Below are positions 18,692-28,365 of a stretch of DNA of 64,000 nt, in pieces. The DNA is taken from assembly GCF_012849095.1 (NCBI RefSeq), contig NZ_CP051680.1, positions 868,001 to 932,000 of the forward strand. Reading direction: 5' to 3'. How positions within the stretch are numbered: the stretch's first letter is position 1; each line of letters opens with the position of its first letter. The stretch is from Cohnella herbarum. GTDB taxonomy: Bacteria > Bacillota > Bacilli > Paenibacillales > Paenibacillaceae. The position numbers and the translations under genes were made by a program. The notes under the pieces are model-generated. The model was not told the origin of the DNA. It saw nothing but the letters and a program-made list of their open reading frames with translations, and ran no database searches.

Positions 18692-18728
18692 AAGATGCCA
18701 CGGCTTTCTTTCCATCCGCATCTTGTTG
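18692..18728 (+). terminator. Weak terminator after the hybrid kinase
   Basis: AAGATGC (18692-18698) pairs with GCATCTT (18718-18724), followed by GTTGT. The stem is short and the loop 19 bases. Confidence 0.4.
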
Positions 18729-18764
18729 TACAATAAGGCGAAATGATTTAAGGAGGAGACTCAA

Positions 18765-19190
18765 TTGTCTAAACAAGCGGTTATCAAAATGACAGACGGC
18801 AACGAGATTGGATTGGAATTGTTCGACGAGGACGCTCCGAACACCGTAGCTAACTTCGAAAAACTCGCGAACGAAGGGTTCTACGACGGAATTCCGTTCC
18901 ATCGCGTCATCCCTGGATTCGTCGCGCAAGGCGGATGTCCGAACGGCAACGGTACCGGCGGACCCGGTTATTCCATCAATTGCGAGCATAACAAAAATAG
19001 ACACGATCGCGGAAGCTTGGCTATGGCGCATCGCGGTCCGAACACCGGCGGAAGCCAGTTCTACATTTGCTTTAACCCGCAGCCTCACCTTGACGGCGTT
19101 CATACCGTATTCGGTAAAGTTTCTTCCGGCATGGAGCATGTGGACGCCCTTAAAGGGCAAGAAAAGATGGAATCGATTCGCGTAAGCTAA
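18765..19190 (+). CDS. ppiB: Peptidyl-prolyl cis-trans isomerase (cyclophilin) PpiB
   Basis: A 141-residue single-domain cyclophilin, cytosolic, speeding prolyl isomerisation in protein folding. [13 protein letters not shown] carries the catalytic Arg; GTGGPGYSI and [11 protein letters not shown] complete the active site. Start is TTG, immediately after AGGAGGAGAC at 18751-18760. It sits between lysA and the rib operon, as in Bacillus. The gene ends at a clear terminator. Confidence 0.93.
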   Translation: MSKQAVIKMTDGNEIGLELFDEDAPNTVANFEKLANEGFYDGIPFHRVIPGFVAQGGCPNGNGTGGPGYSINCEHNKNRHDRGSLAMAHRGPNTGGSQFYICFNPQPHLDGVHTVFGKVSSGMEHVDALKGQEKMESIRVS

Positions 19191-19208
19191 TCGGAAGAAG
19201 TCGAATTG

Positions 19209-19250
19209 AACCCGTGTCTAAGCCTACTCAGGCGGGACGCGGGTTTTTCT
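19209..19250 (+). terminator. Terminator after ppiB
   Basis: AACCCGTGTC (19209-19218) pairs with GACGCGGGTT (19236-19245), with inner GCCT/AGGC, then TTTTTCT. Confidence 0.85.
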
Positions 19251-19314
19251 CTGCTCCTCTGGCACGAGGGGCTTGTCATTCGAATGACTTGACAGTTAAT
19301 TCCTAGTGTATCGC

Positions 19315-19343
19315 TTGCAATTTGCTTGGAGGGATGGTACACT
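19315..19343 (+). promoter_or_regulatory. SigA-type promoter of the rib operon
   Basis: TTGCAA, 17 bases, then TACACT with an extended -10 TG. Predicted transcription start near 19350, just before the FMN aptamer. Confidence 0.55.
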
Positions 19344-19358
19344 TTTTGACAATAAGTT

Positions 19359-19556
19359 GCTTACCTTCGGGGCGGGGCGTAATTCCCCACCGACGGTGAT
19401 CGGTAGCAAGAGCTTGCTTACGAATTTTGTAGGCTAGCAAGCTGCCGTCAGTCCGTGACCCGTCATCGCTGCTACCGGATTAACCGGCGAGCGTGGTGCG
19501 GTGGACCTGGTGAAACTCCGGGACCGACAGTTATAGTCTGGATGGGAGAAGGAAGC
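19359..19556 (+). ncRNA. FMN riboswitch (RFN element)
   Basis: The conserved core is readable: CTTCGGGGCGGGG at the 5' side, ATTCCCCACCGACGGT, GACCGACAGTTATAGTCTG, and GGATGGGAGAAGG at the 3' side. The closing helix pairs GCTT-CCTTC (19359-19368) with GAAGGAAGC (to 19556). FMN binding is known to repress downstream riboflavin genes, and ribD follows. The variable arm between the two conserved halves is long, bringing the element to about 198 bases against the more usual 140 or so. Confidence 0.93.
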
Positions 19557-19610
19557 GCAGCGGCCAAGCCGTGTCCATAGAAGCATCGTAGCCGCAGGCA
19601 GACGGAATGG

Positions 19611-19643
19611 AAGAACTACTTTGATCGTTATTGTTCTTTTTTT
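19611..19643 (+). terminator. Candidate proximal terminator of the FMN leader
   Basis: AAGAAC (19611-19616) pairs with GTTCTT (19633-19638), then seven T in all. The stem is short and A+U-rich, so it is weak. Confidence 0.35.
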
Positions 19644-19777
19644 CACAAACCTGTGACTGTGACAGGCTGTTTCAGTTTGTATTTAAGCGACTTTTGTCGT
19701 TTAATACTCATTACAGCTTCTGTTCGATTTGCTTTTCGAGACATGACCTGAAGGTCTATTTATCGCTGTGCATCTAC

Positions 19778-19810
19778 CACCCCCGAGGTTTCGTCCTCGG
19801 GGGTTTTCTG
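19778..19810 (+). terminator. Intrinsic terminator in the rib leader (riboswitch expression platform)
   Basis: CCCCCGAGG (19780-19788) pairs with CCTCGGGGG (19795-19803), followed by TTTTCTG. It lies just before ribD and about 220 bases after the aptamer, so FMN-controlled attenuation here is likely. Confidence 0.75.
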
Positions 19811-19841
19811 TTTGCTCCTAAACGGGAGAGGAGTGGCGGGC

Positions 19842-20981
19842 ATGGAATTGCTCAATGATGAATTTTACATGCAATTAGCGCTGAATCTAGCGGGGGGCGC
19901 CTCCGGACAAACCGGAGTGAATCCCGTAGTCGGGTGCGTCGTCGTGAAGGATGGGCGAATCGTCGGGATGGGCGCTCATCTGAAACGCGGCGAAGGGCAT
20001 GCGGAAGTGCTTGCTTTGAATATGGCGGGCGAGCAAGCAAAGGGAGCAACCGCATACGTGACGCTTGAGCCTTGCAGTCATCACGGCAAGACGCCGCCTT
20101 GCTGCGATCGGCTTATCTTCGAAGGGGTAGCAAGGGTAGTCGTCGCTTCCATCGATCCGAATCCGGTAGTGGCCGGAAGCGGCATTCGGCGGTTGAGGGA
20201 CGCGGGTATACAGGTTGAAGTCGGCGTTCTGGAAGCGCAGGCCGTCCAGCTAAACGAGGCGTTCAACAAGTTTATCGTAACGGGATTACCTTTCGTGACC
20301 TTAAAGACGGCTTTGTCCTTAGACGGACGAATCGCGACGAGAACCGGACATAGCCGCTGGATCACCGGAGCGGAATCGAGAGAGGCCGTTCATACGTTGC
20401 GACATCGTCATAACGGAATTATGGTGGGAGCCGGTACGGTGCTTGCGGACGATCCGGAGTTGACGACGAGGTTGGGCGTCCCGGCATTACACCCGACGAG
20501 GATCATTGTCGACTCAAAGCTTAGAGTTCCCTTGGAGGCTCGCATCTTGAATGAAGCTGCTCCAACGATCGTATTGACGACAGAGCAAGCCAATGAGGAC
20601 AAAGCCGGACTTCTTCGGGAGAAAGGCGCGGAAGTATGGCGTTGCGGAACCGGAGAGCGCGTCGATCTGACGCAAGCGATGTCGAAGCTGGGCGGGCACG
20701 GGATCGGTTCTATCCTGTTAGAGGGTGGAGGCGTCTTGAACGGCGCGATGCTCGAAGCGGGGTTGGTAGATAAGCTTATGCTTTTTTATGCGCCTATTCT
20801 CGTAGGCGGAACCGGTGCTCCCTCCGCATTCGAGTACACGGGCCCCGAAGAGATGTCTGCCGCGTTGCGGTTAAAGCGAGTCACGATGCAGGCTTTCGGC
20901 GATGATTGGTGCGTGACGGGTTACCCGGAAGTCAATTCTTCCGGTAACGTTCCCGCTGCAGCCGATCTGAAGGAGGAGTAA
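19842..20981 (+). CDS. ribD: Bifunctional diaminohydroxyphosphoribosylaminopyrimidine deaminase / reductase RibD
   Basis: A 379-residue two-domain riboflavin enzyme. The N-terminal deaminase has the zinc site HAE (about 52-54) and PCSHHGKTPPCCDRL. The C-terminal NADPH reductase has KTALSLDGRIATRTGHSRWI and GAGTVLADDP. It carries out the second and third steps from GTP. I chose the ATG at 19842 (MELLNDEF) because GGGAGAGGAG lies upstream and the length then fits. First gene of ribD-ribE-ribBA-ribH; ribE starts 2 bases after its stop. Confidence 0.95.
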   Translation: MELLNDEFYMQLALNLAGGASGQTGVNPVVGCVVVKDGRIVGMGAHLKRGEGHAEVLALNMAGEQAKGATAYVTLEPCSHHGKTPPCCDRLIFEGVARVVVASIDPNPVVAGSGIRRLRDAGIQVEVGVLEAQAVQLNEAFNKFIVTGLPFVTLKTALSLDGRIATRTGHSRWITGAESREAVHTLRHRHNGIMVGAGTVLADDPELTTRLGVPALHPTRIIVDSKLRVPLEARILNEAAPTIVLTTEQANEDKAGLLREKGAEVWRCGTGERVDLTQAMSKLGGHGIGSILLEGGGVLNGAMLEAGLVDKLMLFYAPILVGGTGAPSAFEYTGPEEMSAALRLKRVTMQAFGDDWCVTGYPEVNSSGNVPAAADLKEE

Positions 20982-20983
20982 AT

Positions 20984-21649
20984 ATGTTTACTGGATTAAT
21001 CGAAGAAATGGGCACGCTCAGATCGGTACAGCGTCGAGGGGAAGCCATGATTCTTAGCATCTCCGCTTCCAAGGTGCTTGAAGACGTGAAGATGGGCGAT
21101 AGCATTTCCGTTAACGGAGTTTGCCTGACCGTGGTCGATTTCGATCGCAATACGTTCTCGGTGGACGTCATGCCGGAAACGTTCCGATTGACGAACTTGC
21201 ACGCTATCCAAACCGGCAGCGCGCTGAACTTGGAAAGGGCGATGATGGCAGGGGCAAGATTCGGCGGGCACATTGTCCAAGGGCATGTGGACGGAACGGG
21301 AACGATCAGAGAGAGAACGGCGGAGGCTAACGCTGTCGTTTACACGATTGAACCTAACGATCCGAGTTTGCTAAGGCATGTCGTTCAGCAAGGCTCCGTT
21401 ACGCTTGACGGGATTAGCCTGACGGTCGTATCGGTCGACAGAGAGAACTGTCGGTTTACGGTTTCGATTATTCCGCACACGCTGAAGGAAACCGTGCTTC
21501 AACACAAAAACGCGGGACATACTTTGAATATCGAATGCGATATTCTAGGCAAATACGTCGATCATCTATTGAACATGCGGGATAGCCAGCCCGGTCGCCG
21601 TTCAGGCGGGTTAACGGAGTCCATTCTGCGTGATAATGGTTTTATGTGA
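20984..21649 (+). CDS. ribE: Riboflavin synthase alpha chain RibE
   Basis: A 221-residue protein made of two repeated lumazine-binding barrels. Each has the signatures [10 protein letters not shown] and [14 protein letters not shown], or [15 protein letters not shown], and the tandem [13 protein letters not shown]. It catalyses dismutation of two 6,7-dimethyl-8-ribityllumazine molecules to riboflavin. AAGGAGGAG precedes the ATG. The next gene, ribBA, starts 17 bases after its stop. Confidence 0.95.
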   Translation: MFTGLIEEMGTLRSVQRRGEAMILSISASKVLEDVKMGDSISVNGVCLTVVDFDRNTFSVDVMPETFRLTNLHAIQTGSALNLERAMMAGARFGGHIVQGHVDGTGTIRERTAEANAVVYTIEPNDPSLLRHVVQQGSVTLDGISLTVVSVDRENCRFTVSIIPHTLKETVLQHKNAGHTLNIECDILGKYVDHLLNMRDSQPGRRSGGLTESILRDNGFM

Positions 21650-21665
21650 AAGGAGCGAGACAGAC

Positions 21666-22895
21666 ATGGTACAAAGTCATTTTGATTCGATAGAAGACGC
21701 GATTTACGATCTTATGCGAGGAAAAGTCATCATCGTCGTAGACGACGAAGACCGCGAGAACGAAGGGGATCTCGTAGCTCTTGCGGATAAAGCGACCCCG
21801 GAGGTTATTAACTTTATGATCCGCGAAGCGAGGGGGTTGTTGTGCGCCCCGATCACGCAAGAAAGAGCGGAAGCTCTTGACCTGCCGCCGATGGTCAGTC
21901 ACAATACGGATTATCACGGAACGGCGTTTACCGTGTCCGTGGATCATGTTTCGACTACGACGGGCATATCCGCGCCGGAACGTTCCCAAACCGTTCTAGC
22001 CCTCATAGATCCCGCTGCAAGGGCTAGCGATTTCCGCAGGCCTGGACATATTTTTCCGCTCATCGCCAAAAAAGGCGGAGTACTAAGAAGAGCGGGGCAT
22101 ACGGAAGCGGCGGTCGATCTTGCCAGAATGTGCGGTTCTTCGCCTGCGGCCGTCATTTGCGAGGTTATTAAGGAAGACGGCACGATGGCCAGGCTACCTG
22201 ATCTTGAAGTATTCGCTCAAGAGCATTCCCTTAAGCTGATCACGATCAAAGACTTGATCCATTATCGCAACGAGAAGGAAAAGCTCGTTAAACGGGAAGT
22301 CGACGTGAGATTGCCTACGGACTTCGGGACTTTCCAAGCCATTGCCTATACGAACGAAGTCGACAATAAGGAGCACGTTGCCTTCGTCAAAGGCACGATC
22401 GACGGGTCGCAGCCGGTGCTTGTCCGCGTGCACTCGGAGTGCTTGACCGGGGACGTTTTCCACTCGCACCGGTGCGATTGCGGTCCTCAACTGGAAGCCG
22501 CGCTGAAGCAGATCGACGAAGCCGGCAACGGAGTATTGCTCTACATGCGCCAAGAAGGCCGGGGAATCGGCTTAATCAATAAATTGCGAGCGTATGAACT
22601 TCAAGAGCAGGGGTTGGACACCGTCGACGCGAATATCAAATTGGGGTTCGCTCCCGATCTTCGGGATTATGGAATCGGCGCCCAGATTCTCAAGGATATC
22701 GGGATCAAGGATATTCGTCTTATGACGAACAATCCCCGTAAGATCAAAGGCTTGGAAGGCTATGGACTTAACGTGGTCGAGCGCGTACCGATTCAGATGA
22801 CCGAGAACAAAGACAATACAGGATACTTGCACACCAAGAAAGCGAAGCTAGGACATTTGTTGTCATTCAAAGGCGATAAGGATTATGAAATCTAA
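21666..22895 (+). CDS. ribBA: Bifunctional 3,4-dihydroxy-2-butanone-4-phosphate synthase / GTP cyclohydrolase II RibBA
   Basis: A 409-residue fusion that makes both precursors of riboflavin. The N-terminal RibB part has [11 protein letters not shown] and [12 protein letters not shown]; the C-terminal RibA part has the zinc cysteines in [20 protein letters not shown], plus RQEGRGIGL and TNNPRKI. I chose the ATG at 21666 (MVQSHFDS) with AAAGGAGCGAG 9-10 bases upstream. Third gene of the FMN-controlled operon. Confidence 0.96.
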   Translation: MVQSHFDSIEDAIYDLMRGKVIIVVDDEDRENEGDLVALADKATPEVINFMIREARGLLCAPITQERAEALDLPPMVSHNTDYHGTAFTVSVDHVSTTTGISAPERSQTVLALIDPAARASDFRRPGHIFPLIAKKGGVLRRAGHTEAAVDLARMCGSSPAAVICEVIKEDGTMARLPDLEVFAQEHSLKLITIKDLIHYRNEKEKLVKREVDVRLPTDFGTFQAIAYTNEVDNKEHVAFVKGTIDGSQPVLVRVHSECLTGDVFHSHRCDCGPQLEAALKQIDEAGNGVLLYMRQEGRGIGLINKLRAYELQEQGLDTVDANIKLGFAPDLRDYGIGAQILKDIGIKDIRLMTNNPRKIKGLEGYGLNVVERVPIQMTENKDNTGYLHTKKAKLGHLLSFKGDKDYEI

Positions 22896-22936
22896 TCAAC
22901 AATACTAAATTACAAACATTTGAGAGGATGAAAAAT

Positions 22937-23407
22937 ATGTCAGTCATTTACGAAGGTCACTTAATTTCCAAGGGGTTAAAATACGCGGTCGTGGTCGGCA
23001 GGTTTAACGAGTTCATTACGTCTAAATTGTTAGGCGGAGCGCTGGATGCGCTCAAACGTCACGGAGCGGAAGAAAAAGAAGTCGAGATCGCTTGGGTCCC
23101 GGGAGCGTTCGAAATTCCTTTTATCGCCCAGAAACTAGCAGAGAGCGGTAAATACGACGCTGTAATTACGCTTGGCGCGGTAATCCGCGGTTCTACTCCG
23201 CATTTCGACTACGTATGCAACGAGGTTGCCAAGGGCGTGGCGGCGATTTCGCTGAAAACGGGCGTTCCGACGATTTTCGGTGTGTTGACGACGGACAGCA
23301 TCGAGCAAGCGGTTGAACGCGCAGGCACGAAAGCGGGCAACAAAGGCTGGGAAGCCGCGACGACCGCGATCGAAATGGCGAATTTGACGCGCGCGATATC
23401 GGGTTAA
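22937..23407 (+). CDS. ribH: 6,7-dimethyl-8-ribityllumazine synthase RibH
   Basis: A 156-residue lumazine synthase, the last gene of the rib operon. The family segments [37 protein letters not shown] (with the catalytic His) and [11 protein letters not shown] are present. The ATG at 22937 is preferred because GAGAGG lies 9 bases before it; an ATG at 22928 abuts that site. The enzyme usually forms a 60-subunit shell. Confidence 0.95.
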   Translation: MSVIYEGHLISKGLKYAVVVGRFNEFITSKLLGGALDALKRHGAEEKEVEIAWVPGAFEIPFIAQKLAESGKYDAVITLGAVIRGSTPHFDYVCNEVAKGVAAISLKTGVPTIFGVLTTDSIEQAVERAGTKAGNKGWEAATTAIEMANLTRAISG

Positions 23408-23409
23408 TT

Positions 23410-23418
23410 TGTTATAAT
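23410..23418 (+). promoter_or_regulatory. Extended -10 promoter for scpA
   Basis: TGTTATAAT, a perfect TATAAT with the extended TGn. No good -35 sits 17 bases upstream. It begins just after the ribH stop, about 110 bases before scpA. Confidence 0.5.
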
Positions 23419-23519
23419 CGTGTAAGAGAGTTTAATAAGTCGGCTTTGCAGCGATGTCGAATCCGCTTCTTGCGTGGATTCGGGATCGAAAGCAGGCTTA
23501 GGCAGGAGGAGAAACCCGC

Positions 23520-24311
23520 GTGGCAATGCTCTACAAGCTCGAAACGTTCGAAGGGCCGCTCGATTTGCTGCTCCATCTCATCGACAAAGCAGAAATCGAT
23601 ATTCAGGATATTTCGATCAATGAAATTACGGATCAATATATGGAGTATTTGGCGGCCATGCAGGAGTTGGAGCTTGATATTACCAGCGAGTTTCTCGTGA
23701 TGGCCGCAACCCTGCTCTCGATGAAGAGCAGGCAATTGCTGCCGAAGCCTCCGGTGACCGAGGAGCCTTGGTTGACGGTCGACGACGATGATTATTTGGA
23801 TCCGCGCGAGGAATTGATCCGTAAGTTGCTGGAATACCGTAAATTCAAATCGGTTGCCGGGCAGCTTCGCGAGAAGGAATGGGACCGAAGCCAGGTCTAC
23901 ACTCGGGAACCTACGGATTTAACGCCGTTCGAGAAAGTCTTAAAGACCAATCCGGTAGAAGGACTTCACGTGGACGATCTCGTTAACGCATTCCAGAAAG
24001 CGATGCGGAGACTGGCCGGAAGGCACCGGGTATCTTCGATCCGCAAGGATGAAATCTCGGTGAAGGACCGGATTTTCGATATCATCGAAACGCTAAAAAG
24101 CCGCTCCTTTGACGGGAAATTATTATTTTCGCAATTGTTGACGGACGAGGATGATCGCGAAGAGATCGTCGTTACTTTTCTCGCCATTCTCGAATTGATG
24201 AAGCGGAAATGGATTTCCTGCCATCAAGGCGCTTTGTTCGATGAAATCGTGTTGTCGTGGACGGGGAGAGAGGATAATAATGGATTACTCGACATTGAAA
24301 TCAGTACTTGA
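23520..24311 (+). CDS. scpA: Segregation and condensation protein ScpA
   Basis: A 263-residue kleisin that bridges the two Smc heads in the bacterial condensin. The N-terminal YKLETFEGPLDLLLHLIDKAEIDIQDI and the C-terminal winged helix (VVTFLAILELMKRKW) are typical. The GTG start is supported by AGGAGGAGA 8 bases upstream. It overlaps scpB by 32 bases. Confidence 0.94.
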   Translation: MAMLYKLETFEGPLDLLLHLIDKAEIDIQDISINEITDQYMEYLAAMQELELDITSEFLVMAATLLSMKSRQLLPKPPVTEEPWLTVDDDDYLDPREELIRKLLEYRKFKSVAGQLREKEWDRSQVYTREPTDLTPFEKVLKTNPVEGLHVDDLVNAFQKAMRRLAGRHRVSSIRKDEISVKDRIFDIIETLKSRSFDGKLLFSQLLTDEDDREEIVVTFLAILELMKRKWISCHQGALFDEIVLSWTGREDNNGLLDIEIST

Positions 24312-24897
24312 AGGACTGCTGTTCGTTTCCGGCGACGAGGGAATTACCGCAAAGACCGCCGCGGACGTAGTCGAGACGGATGTCGAAGTCGTCAAAGACG
24401 TACTGAAGGATTTGCAGAAGGAGCTAAACAAGAAAAACCGCGGAATTCGACTTGCCGAAGTGGCCGGCGGCTATCGGTTGACGACGGTCATCGAGCACGC
24501 TCCCTATTTCGAGAAGCTGGCCTATTCCCCCGCGAGATCTTCGTTGTCGCAAGCGGCGTTGGAAACGTTATCGATCATCGCTTACCGGCAACCGATTACG
24601 CGGGTGGAAATCGAAGAGATTCGCGGGGTCAAAGCCGATCGGGCCTTACATAACTTGGTTAACAAAGACTTGATCGAGGAAAAAGGCCGAGCGGATGCGT
24701 TGGGCAGACCGATTCTGTATGGCACGACAAAGTCGTTTCTTGATTATTTCGGGTTGGCGAGCATCGCCAGCTTGCCGGAACCGACAGTCTCGGAAGGCGA
24801 CGACGAGTTGGAAGAAAGAACGAAAATGCTGTTCGATCGTATCGAAGGCCGACAGCTTTCCATGGAAGATATGGACAGGGAATTGGATTCGGATTGA
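24280..24897 (+). CDS. scpB: Segregation and condensation protein ScpB
   Basis: A 205-residue dimeric tandem winged-helix protein that binds ScpA in the Smc complex. ALETLSIIAYRQPITRVEIEEIRGV is the family signature, and DALGRPILYGTTKSFLDYFGL closes the second domain. I chose the ATG at 24280 (MDYSTLK), with GGGGAGAGAGGA before it; it lies inside the end of scpA, which suggests coupled translation. Confidence 0.94.
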   Translation: MDYSTLKSVLEGLLFVSGDEGITAKTAADVVETDVEVVKDVLKDLQKELNKKNRGIRLAEVAGGYRLTTVIEHAPYFEKLAYSPARSSLSQAALETLSIIAYRQPITRVEIEEIRGVKADRALHNLVNKDLIEEKGRADALGRPILYGTTKSFLDYFGLASIASLPEPTVSEGDDELEERTKMLFDRIEGRQLSMEDMDRELDSD

Positions 24898-24946
24898 GAG
24901 CAAATTGGATATTCTTTAAGGAAACTTCTTGAACTGCCTATTATAG

Positions 24947-24975
24947 GAATGAAGAAATGCCAGAAGGTCATACTA
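24947..24975 (+). promoter_or_regulatory. SigG-type promoter of ytfI-ytfJ
   Basis: GAATG, 17 bases, then CATACTA. Both boxes fit the sigma-G consensus (GHATR, CATnHTA); the spacer is one base short of 18. It lies just before ytfI, fitting forespore expression. Confidence 0.55.
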
Positions 24976-24997
24976 CCCTAGGAAAGGCGGGGGAAGT

Positions 24998-25681
24998 ATG
25001 GCCTTCTGGCTTTGGATCGCAGTATTGCTTGTCGTCGCAGGATTGGTTGCTGCGTTATTTTCGCGGATAAGAGTCCGGGTACGTTATTCGCGCAGCGGTC
25101 ATTTGGATCAGCTCGTGGTCGTCATTCAAGCCGTATACGGTCTGTTTCAATACCAGGTCATCTTGCCGTCTATCGTTATTCGCGGCTGGAACGTGGTTTA
25201 CCGTGAGAAAAGGGAAGACAATCTTGCCGGGCATAAACAGAAACAGAAGAAGCGGATGATTAACAGAGGGACGATACTTCGTTATGTCAGAGCTTATCGA
25301 GTGCTCTTGATGTCCACGAATAAATTCCGAAGATGGGTGAGACAAACCGCGAAAAAAGTGGAATGTACCCGATGGCGATTGGATTTTCGGGTAGGGACTG
25401 GAGACGCTCCTTCGACCGCCGTCGTTACTGGCTTGTTATGGGCGGTGTCCGGTTGCGCATCCGGTGTAGCGGGACAATATTTGACTCTTAAAACGGAACC
25501 GCATGGTCGAGTGACGCCGAATTATTCCTCTGCCGAGTTTACCGTCATCTGGGAAGCGGATTTTAGAATCCGCGTAATCTCCGCATTGGGGGCCGTTATG
25601 AAACTTGGAACGAATACGATTCGATTCGGAAAAGCCATTCGCGCTTGGCGAAGTTGGCTAACCGCTCCTAAAGAAGCGTAA
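24998..25681 (+). CDS. ytfI: DUF2953 membrane protein (YtfI-like)
   Basis: A 227-residue protein with one N-terminal membrane helix and a mostly hydrophilic remainder (WRLDFRVGTGDAPSTAVVTGLLWAVSG is the recognisable family segment). It is called YtfI from this segment and from its neighbour ytfJ, the pairing seen in Bacillus. The function is not known to me beyond association with spores. GGCGGGGGAAGT precedes the ATG. A SigG-type promoter lies upstream. Confidence 0.75.
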   Translation: MAFWLWIAVLLVVAGLVAALFSRIRVRVRYSRSGHLDQLVVVIQAVYGLFQYQVILPSIVIRGWNVVYREKREDNLAGHKQKQKKRMINRGTILRYVRAYRVLLMSTNKFRRWVRQTAKKVECTRWRLDFRVGTGDAPSTAVVTGLLWAVSGCASGVAGQYLTLKTEPHGRVTPNYSSAEFTVIWEADFRIRVISALGAVMKLGTNTIRFGKAIRAWRSWLTAPKEA

Positions 25682-25774
25682 TTGAGGCGTCGTTGGAAGC
25701 AGAGAGCCTGAAGCCGGGCGCATAAAACACCATGCGAATCGGGCAAATTAGGTACACGAAAGGAGGAGATAATC

Positions 25775-26265
25775 ATGTCCAATCAACACCCCATTAATGG
25801 ACTTATGCAAACCGCCATGGAAAACATCAAGGATATGGTGGATGTCAACACGATCGTCGGAGAGCCAGTCCAAACACCCGATGGCAGCGTCATTCTGCCG
25901 ATTTCCAAAGTCGGATTCGGATTTGCGGCCGGCGGCAGTGAATTTAACGGTATCGACGAGATGTCATCCGGAGGAACCTCGAATAAGTCCGGAGGTCAAG
26001 ACGCGCACAATGCTTCCGTTTCGCTCCCGTTCGGGGAGGAAGCGGCGGCGGCGTGTCGATTACTCCGATTGCTTTTCTGGTCGTCGGGGCTCAGGGCGTC
26101 AAAGTCGTTCCGCTTGATAATCAGACCCACCTCCTAGAGCGCTTGATCGATGCCGCTCCGCAGTGGGTAGACAAATTAAAAAATGCTTTCCAGAAGAGCG
26201 CCTCTTCGGAATCGGGCGATAACATTCCATCGGTAACTTCCAACTCGTCAAACAACATTATGTAG
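25775..26265 (+). pseudogene. ytfJ: ytfJ/gerW, spore protein, interrupted by a one-base frameshift
   Basis: The gene is intact in two frames. Residues 1-85 are in one frame (GLMQTAMENIKDMVDVNTIV, ILPISKVGFGFAAGGSEF, SLPFG). The rest continues one frame over (GGSGGGVSITPIAFLVVGAQGVKVV, LIDAAPQWVDKL). Joining them needs one extra G in the GGGG run at 26033-26036, which would give the family sequence LPFGGGSGGGVSITP. As read, the first frame runs to 26137 with an unrelated tail. AAAGGAGGAG precedes the ATG. YtfJ/GerW is needed for normal spore germination in Bacillus. A missing base in a G-run may be a sequencing error or a real mutation. Confidence 0.8.
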
Positions 26266-26339
26266 GTTGGCCGATGCTTGGATCTACCGGGATGATTTTG
26301 ACGGAGCTCATCTTAAGCGATAATAGGCGAATGTTTGCC

Positions 26340-26366
26340 AAACCGGCCACTTAGGCCGGTTTTTTG
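26340..26366 (+). terminator. Terminator after ytfJ
   Basis: AAACCGGCC (26340-26348) pairs with GGCCGGTTT (26354-26362), 9 bp with a 5-base loop, then T's. Confidence 0.9.
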
Positions 26367-26494
26367 TTGTTCGTGATTCCGCTGAAACATTTCCCGATTT
26401 TTTGTTATTCCCTTAATAACGTTGTATTTCAAAGGGCACTACGGGGCTCTAGAATAAAAAACGGAAGACAACATTTATATAAGGGGGAAACCAC

Positions 26495-28285
26495 TTGAAG
26501 CTCTTCGTTAGGCAACGTTTAATCGCCGTATGTACCGCAGCGTCTCTGTTAACCGGACTGCTTGCGGCGTGCAGTAATGGCGCAAACGATGGGGGGGCGC
26601 CGACCGCCGCTTCATCGACGCCGGCCGTCAGCGAGACGGTTAGCGAAACCGGCAGTGAGACGAGTAACACGGCGGATGGCGGCAAAATCCGCGTCAAATT
26701 CGATCCGCCTGTTACGATTTCGACCGCGGTCATACATACTCCGGTCACCAACGAGTTCAAGCAGGGTGAATCGCTCGAAAATAACGTGCATTTGCGATGG
26801 ATGAAGGACGAAATGGGCATTAACGTCAAATTCGATTTTATCGTCGCCTCCGAGGATGACTTCAATACGAAGATCCGCCTCATGATGGTCGACAACAGCA
26901 AGCTGCCCGATGTGATGGCGCCTACCGCCGAGTTGGCGAGCAATTTGATTCAGGCAGGCAAGCTGCAGCCTCTCGACGAGGCGATCGAGAAGTATGCGTC
27001 GCCGAATCTCAAGAAGTTGTTTGCGCAATATCCCGATGTGTTCAGCGCAGTCAAGCAGGGCAGCAAAACGTATGGATTACCCGAGTTTTACATGGGAGAC
27101 GAGGGTACCGTCATGTGGGTTCGCGAGGACTGGCTGCGGAAGCTGAAGCTTAAAGCGCCGGCCACGATTGACGAGTTGGAGGCGGTGCTCAAAGCGTTCA
27201 CGGAAGACGATCCCGACGACAACGGTAAAGACGACACGATTGGACTTTCGGTTGCGCTGAAAAATTCCCCGTTCGAGTGGATGGCTTCGGCTGACGGATT
27301 GGTGGGAGCCTTCTCCGCCGCAATGGCCGATACGGCCAACATGAAGCAGTTTTGGCGCAGAGACGCAGATGGTAATCTAGCGAACGGCGTAATCGATCCT
27401 TCCATGAAAAACTTCCTTGCCAAGCTAAGCGACTGGAAAAGCAAGAACTATATCGATCCGGAAGCCGGGCTCAAGGCTCCGGAGCAGACGGTCGACCTGC
27501 TTGCCAGCGGCAAGGCCGGCGTTGTGTTCGGTCCTTCGTGGATGGGAGGATGGCCGCTGCAGGATCTGGAGAAAAACGTTCCCGGAGCGTCCTTCAGACC
27601 TTACCCGCTGCCAAGTGGGCCAGATGGTCTTGTAGGCCGCGCCGAGAAGCAGATCGCGAATAATTACGTCGTCTTCAGCAAAGATTTCGAGCAGATGGAA
27701 GCTTACTTTGCTTACTTGAACACGCTGTACGCCAAAAGCTTCGGGGAAGAGGATCCCTACTGGCTGCCTAAGTTCAAGGACGGCTGGTACGAAGGTTACG
27801 ATTACGTAAAATGGGACGGCAAAATCGTCCGCCGCAATTTCAAGGAAGCCGGCGTACCGCAGGAACAATGGCCGATTCCGGACGGTCTAGGTGAAGGCAT
27901 CAACCTTCCGATGAGTTTGCCGGGACGCGGTATACCGTACCAAATGGATGCCAGCTACAAGAAGTATTCGGACAACCCGACAGCGGAGCCGGAAAACGAG
28001 TTCGACGTTCGCGCCAGCGGCATGAACAAAGCCCAACTCGATGCGTCGGTCATACGCATGAATCAGAACGCCAAAGCGATCCGCAACGAGTTTTTCGCCG
28101 GAGCGACGAAAACGATGCTCTCTAAAGGCGAACTTCTCACGAAACTTGCAACCGATAGCTATTTGAAAATTATTTACGGAGAGGAGCCGGTAGAATACTT
28201 CGACGAGTTCGTTAGCAAGTGGAAGGCGAACGGCGGAGACGCCGTCACCAAAGAAGTGAACGAGTGGTTTAAAGCGTCTCAATAG
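26495..28285 (+). CDS. ABC transporter solute-binding lipoprotein (LplA-like)
   Basis: A 596-residue secreted lipoprotein. The signal peptide ends in LLAAC with the lipid Cys at 26, followed by a Ser/Thr/Ala-rich linker. The body is a family 1 sugar-binding protein of the large kind seen with YtcP/LplB-type permeases (RLMMVDNSKLPDV, GLPEFYMGDEGTVMWVREDWL, LASGKAGVVFGPSWMGGWP). TTG start with AAGGGGGAAA close before it. It heads a five-gene module: binding protein, two permeases, sensor kinase, regulator. The sugar is unknown. No ATPase gene is present; such systems often share MsmX. Confidence 0.85.
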   Translation: MKLFVRQRLIAVCTAASLLTGLLAACSNGANDGGAPTAASSTPAVSETVSETGSETSNTADGGKIRVKFDPPVTISTAVIHTPVTNEFKQGESLENNVHLRWMKDEMGINVKFDFIVASEDDFNTKIRLMMVDNSKLPDVMAPTAELASNLIQAGKLQPLDEAIEKYASPNLKKLFAQYPDVFSAVKQGSKTYGLPEFYMGDEGTVMWVREDWLRKLKLKAPATIDELEAVLKAFTEDDPDDNGKDDTIGLSVALKNSPFEWMASADGLVGAFSAAMADTANMKQFWRRDADGNLANGVIDPSMKNFLAKLSDWKSKNYIDPEAGLKAPEQTVDLLASGKAGVVFGPSWMGGWPLQDLEKNVPGASFRPYPLPSGPDGLVGRAEKQIANNYVVFSKDFEQMEAYFAYLNTLYAKSFGEEDPYWLPKFKDGWYEGYDYVKWDGKIVRRNFKEAGVPQEQWPIPDGLGEGINLPMSLPGRGIPYQMDASYKKYSDNPTAEPENEFDVRASGMNKAQLDASVIRMNQNAKAIRNEFFAGATKTMLSKGELLTKLATDSYLKIIYGEEPVEYFDEFVSKWKANGGDAVTKEVNEWFKASQ

Positions 28286-28365
28286 GGTCGGCAGCGGGGA
28301 GTCATAGAGTACCGTTCCCTGAATCTATGACTTCTCCCATTCACAATGCGAGGAGACGAAAGATA

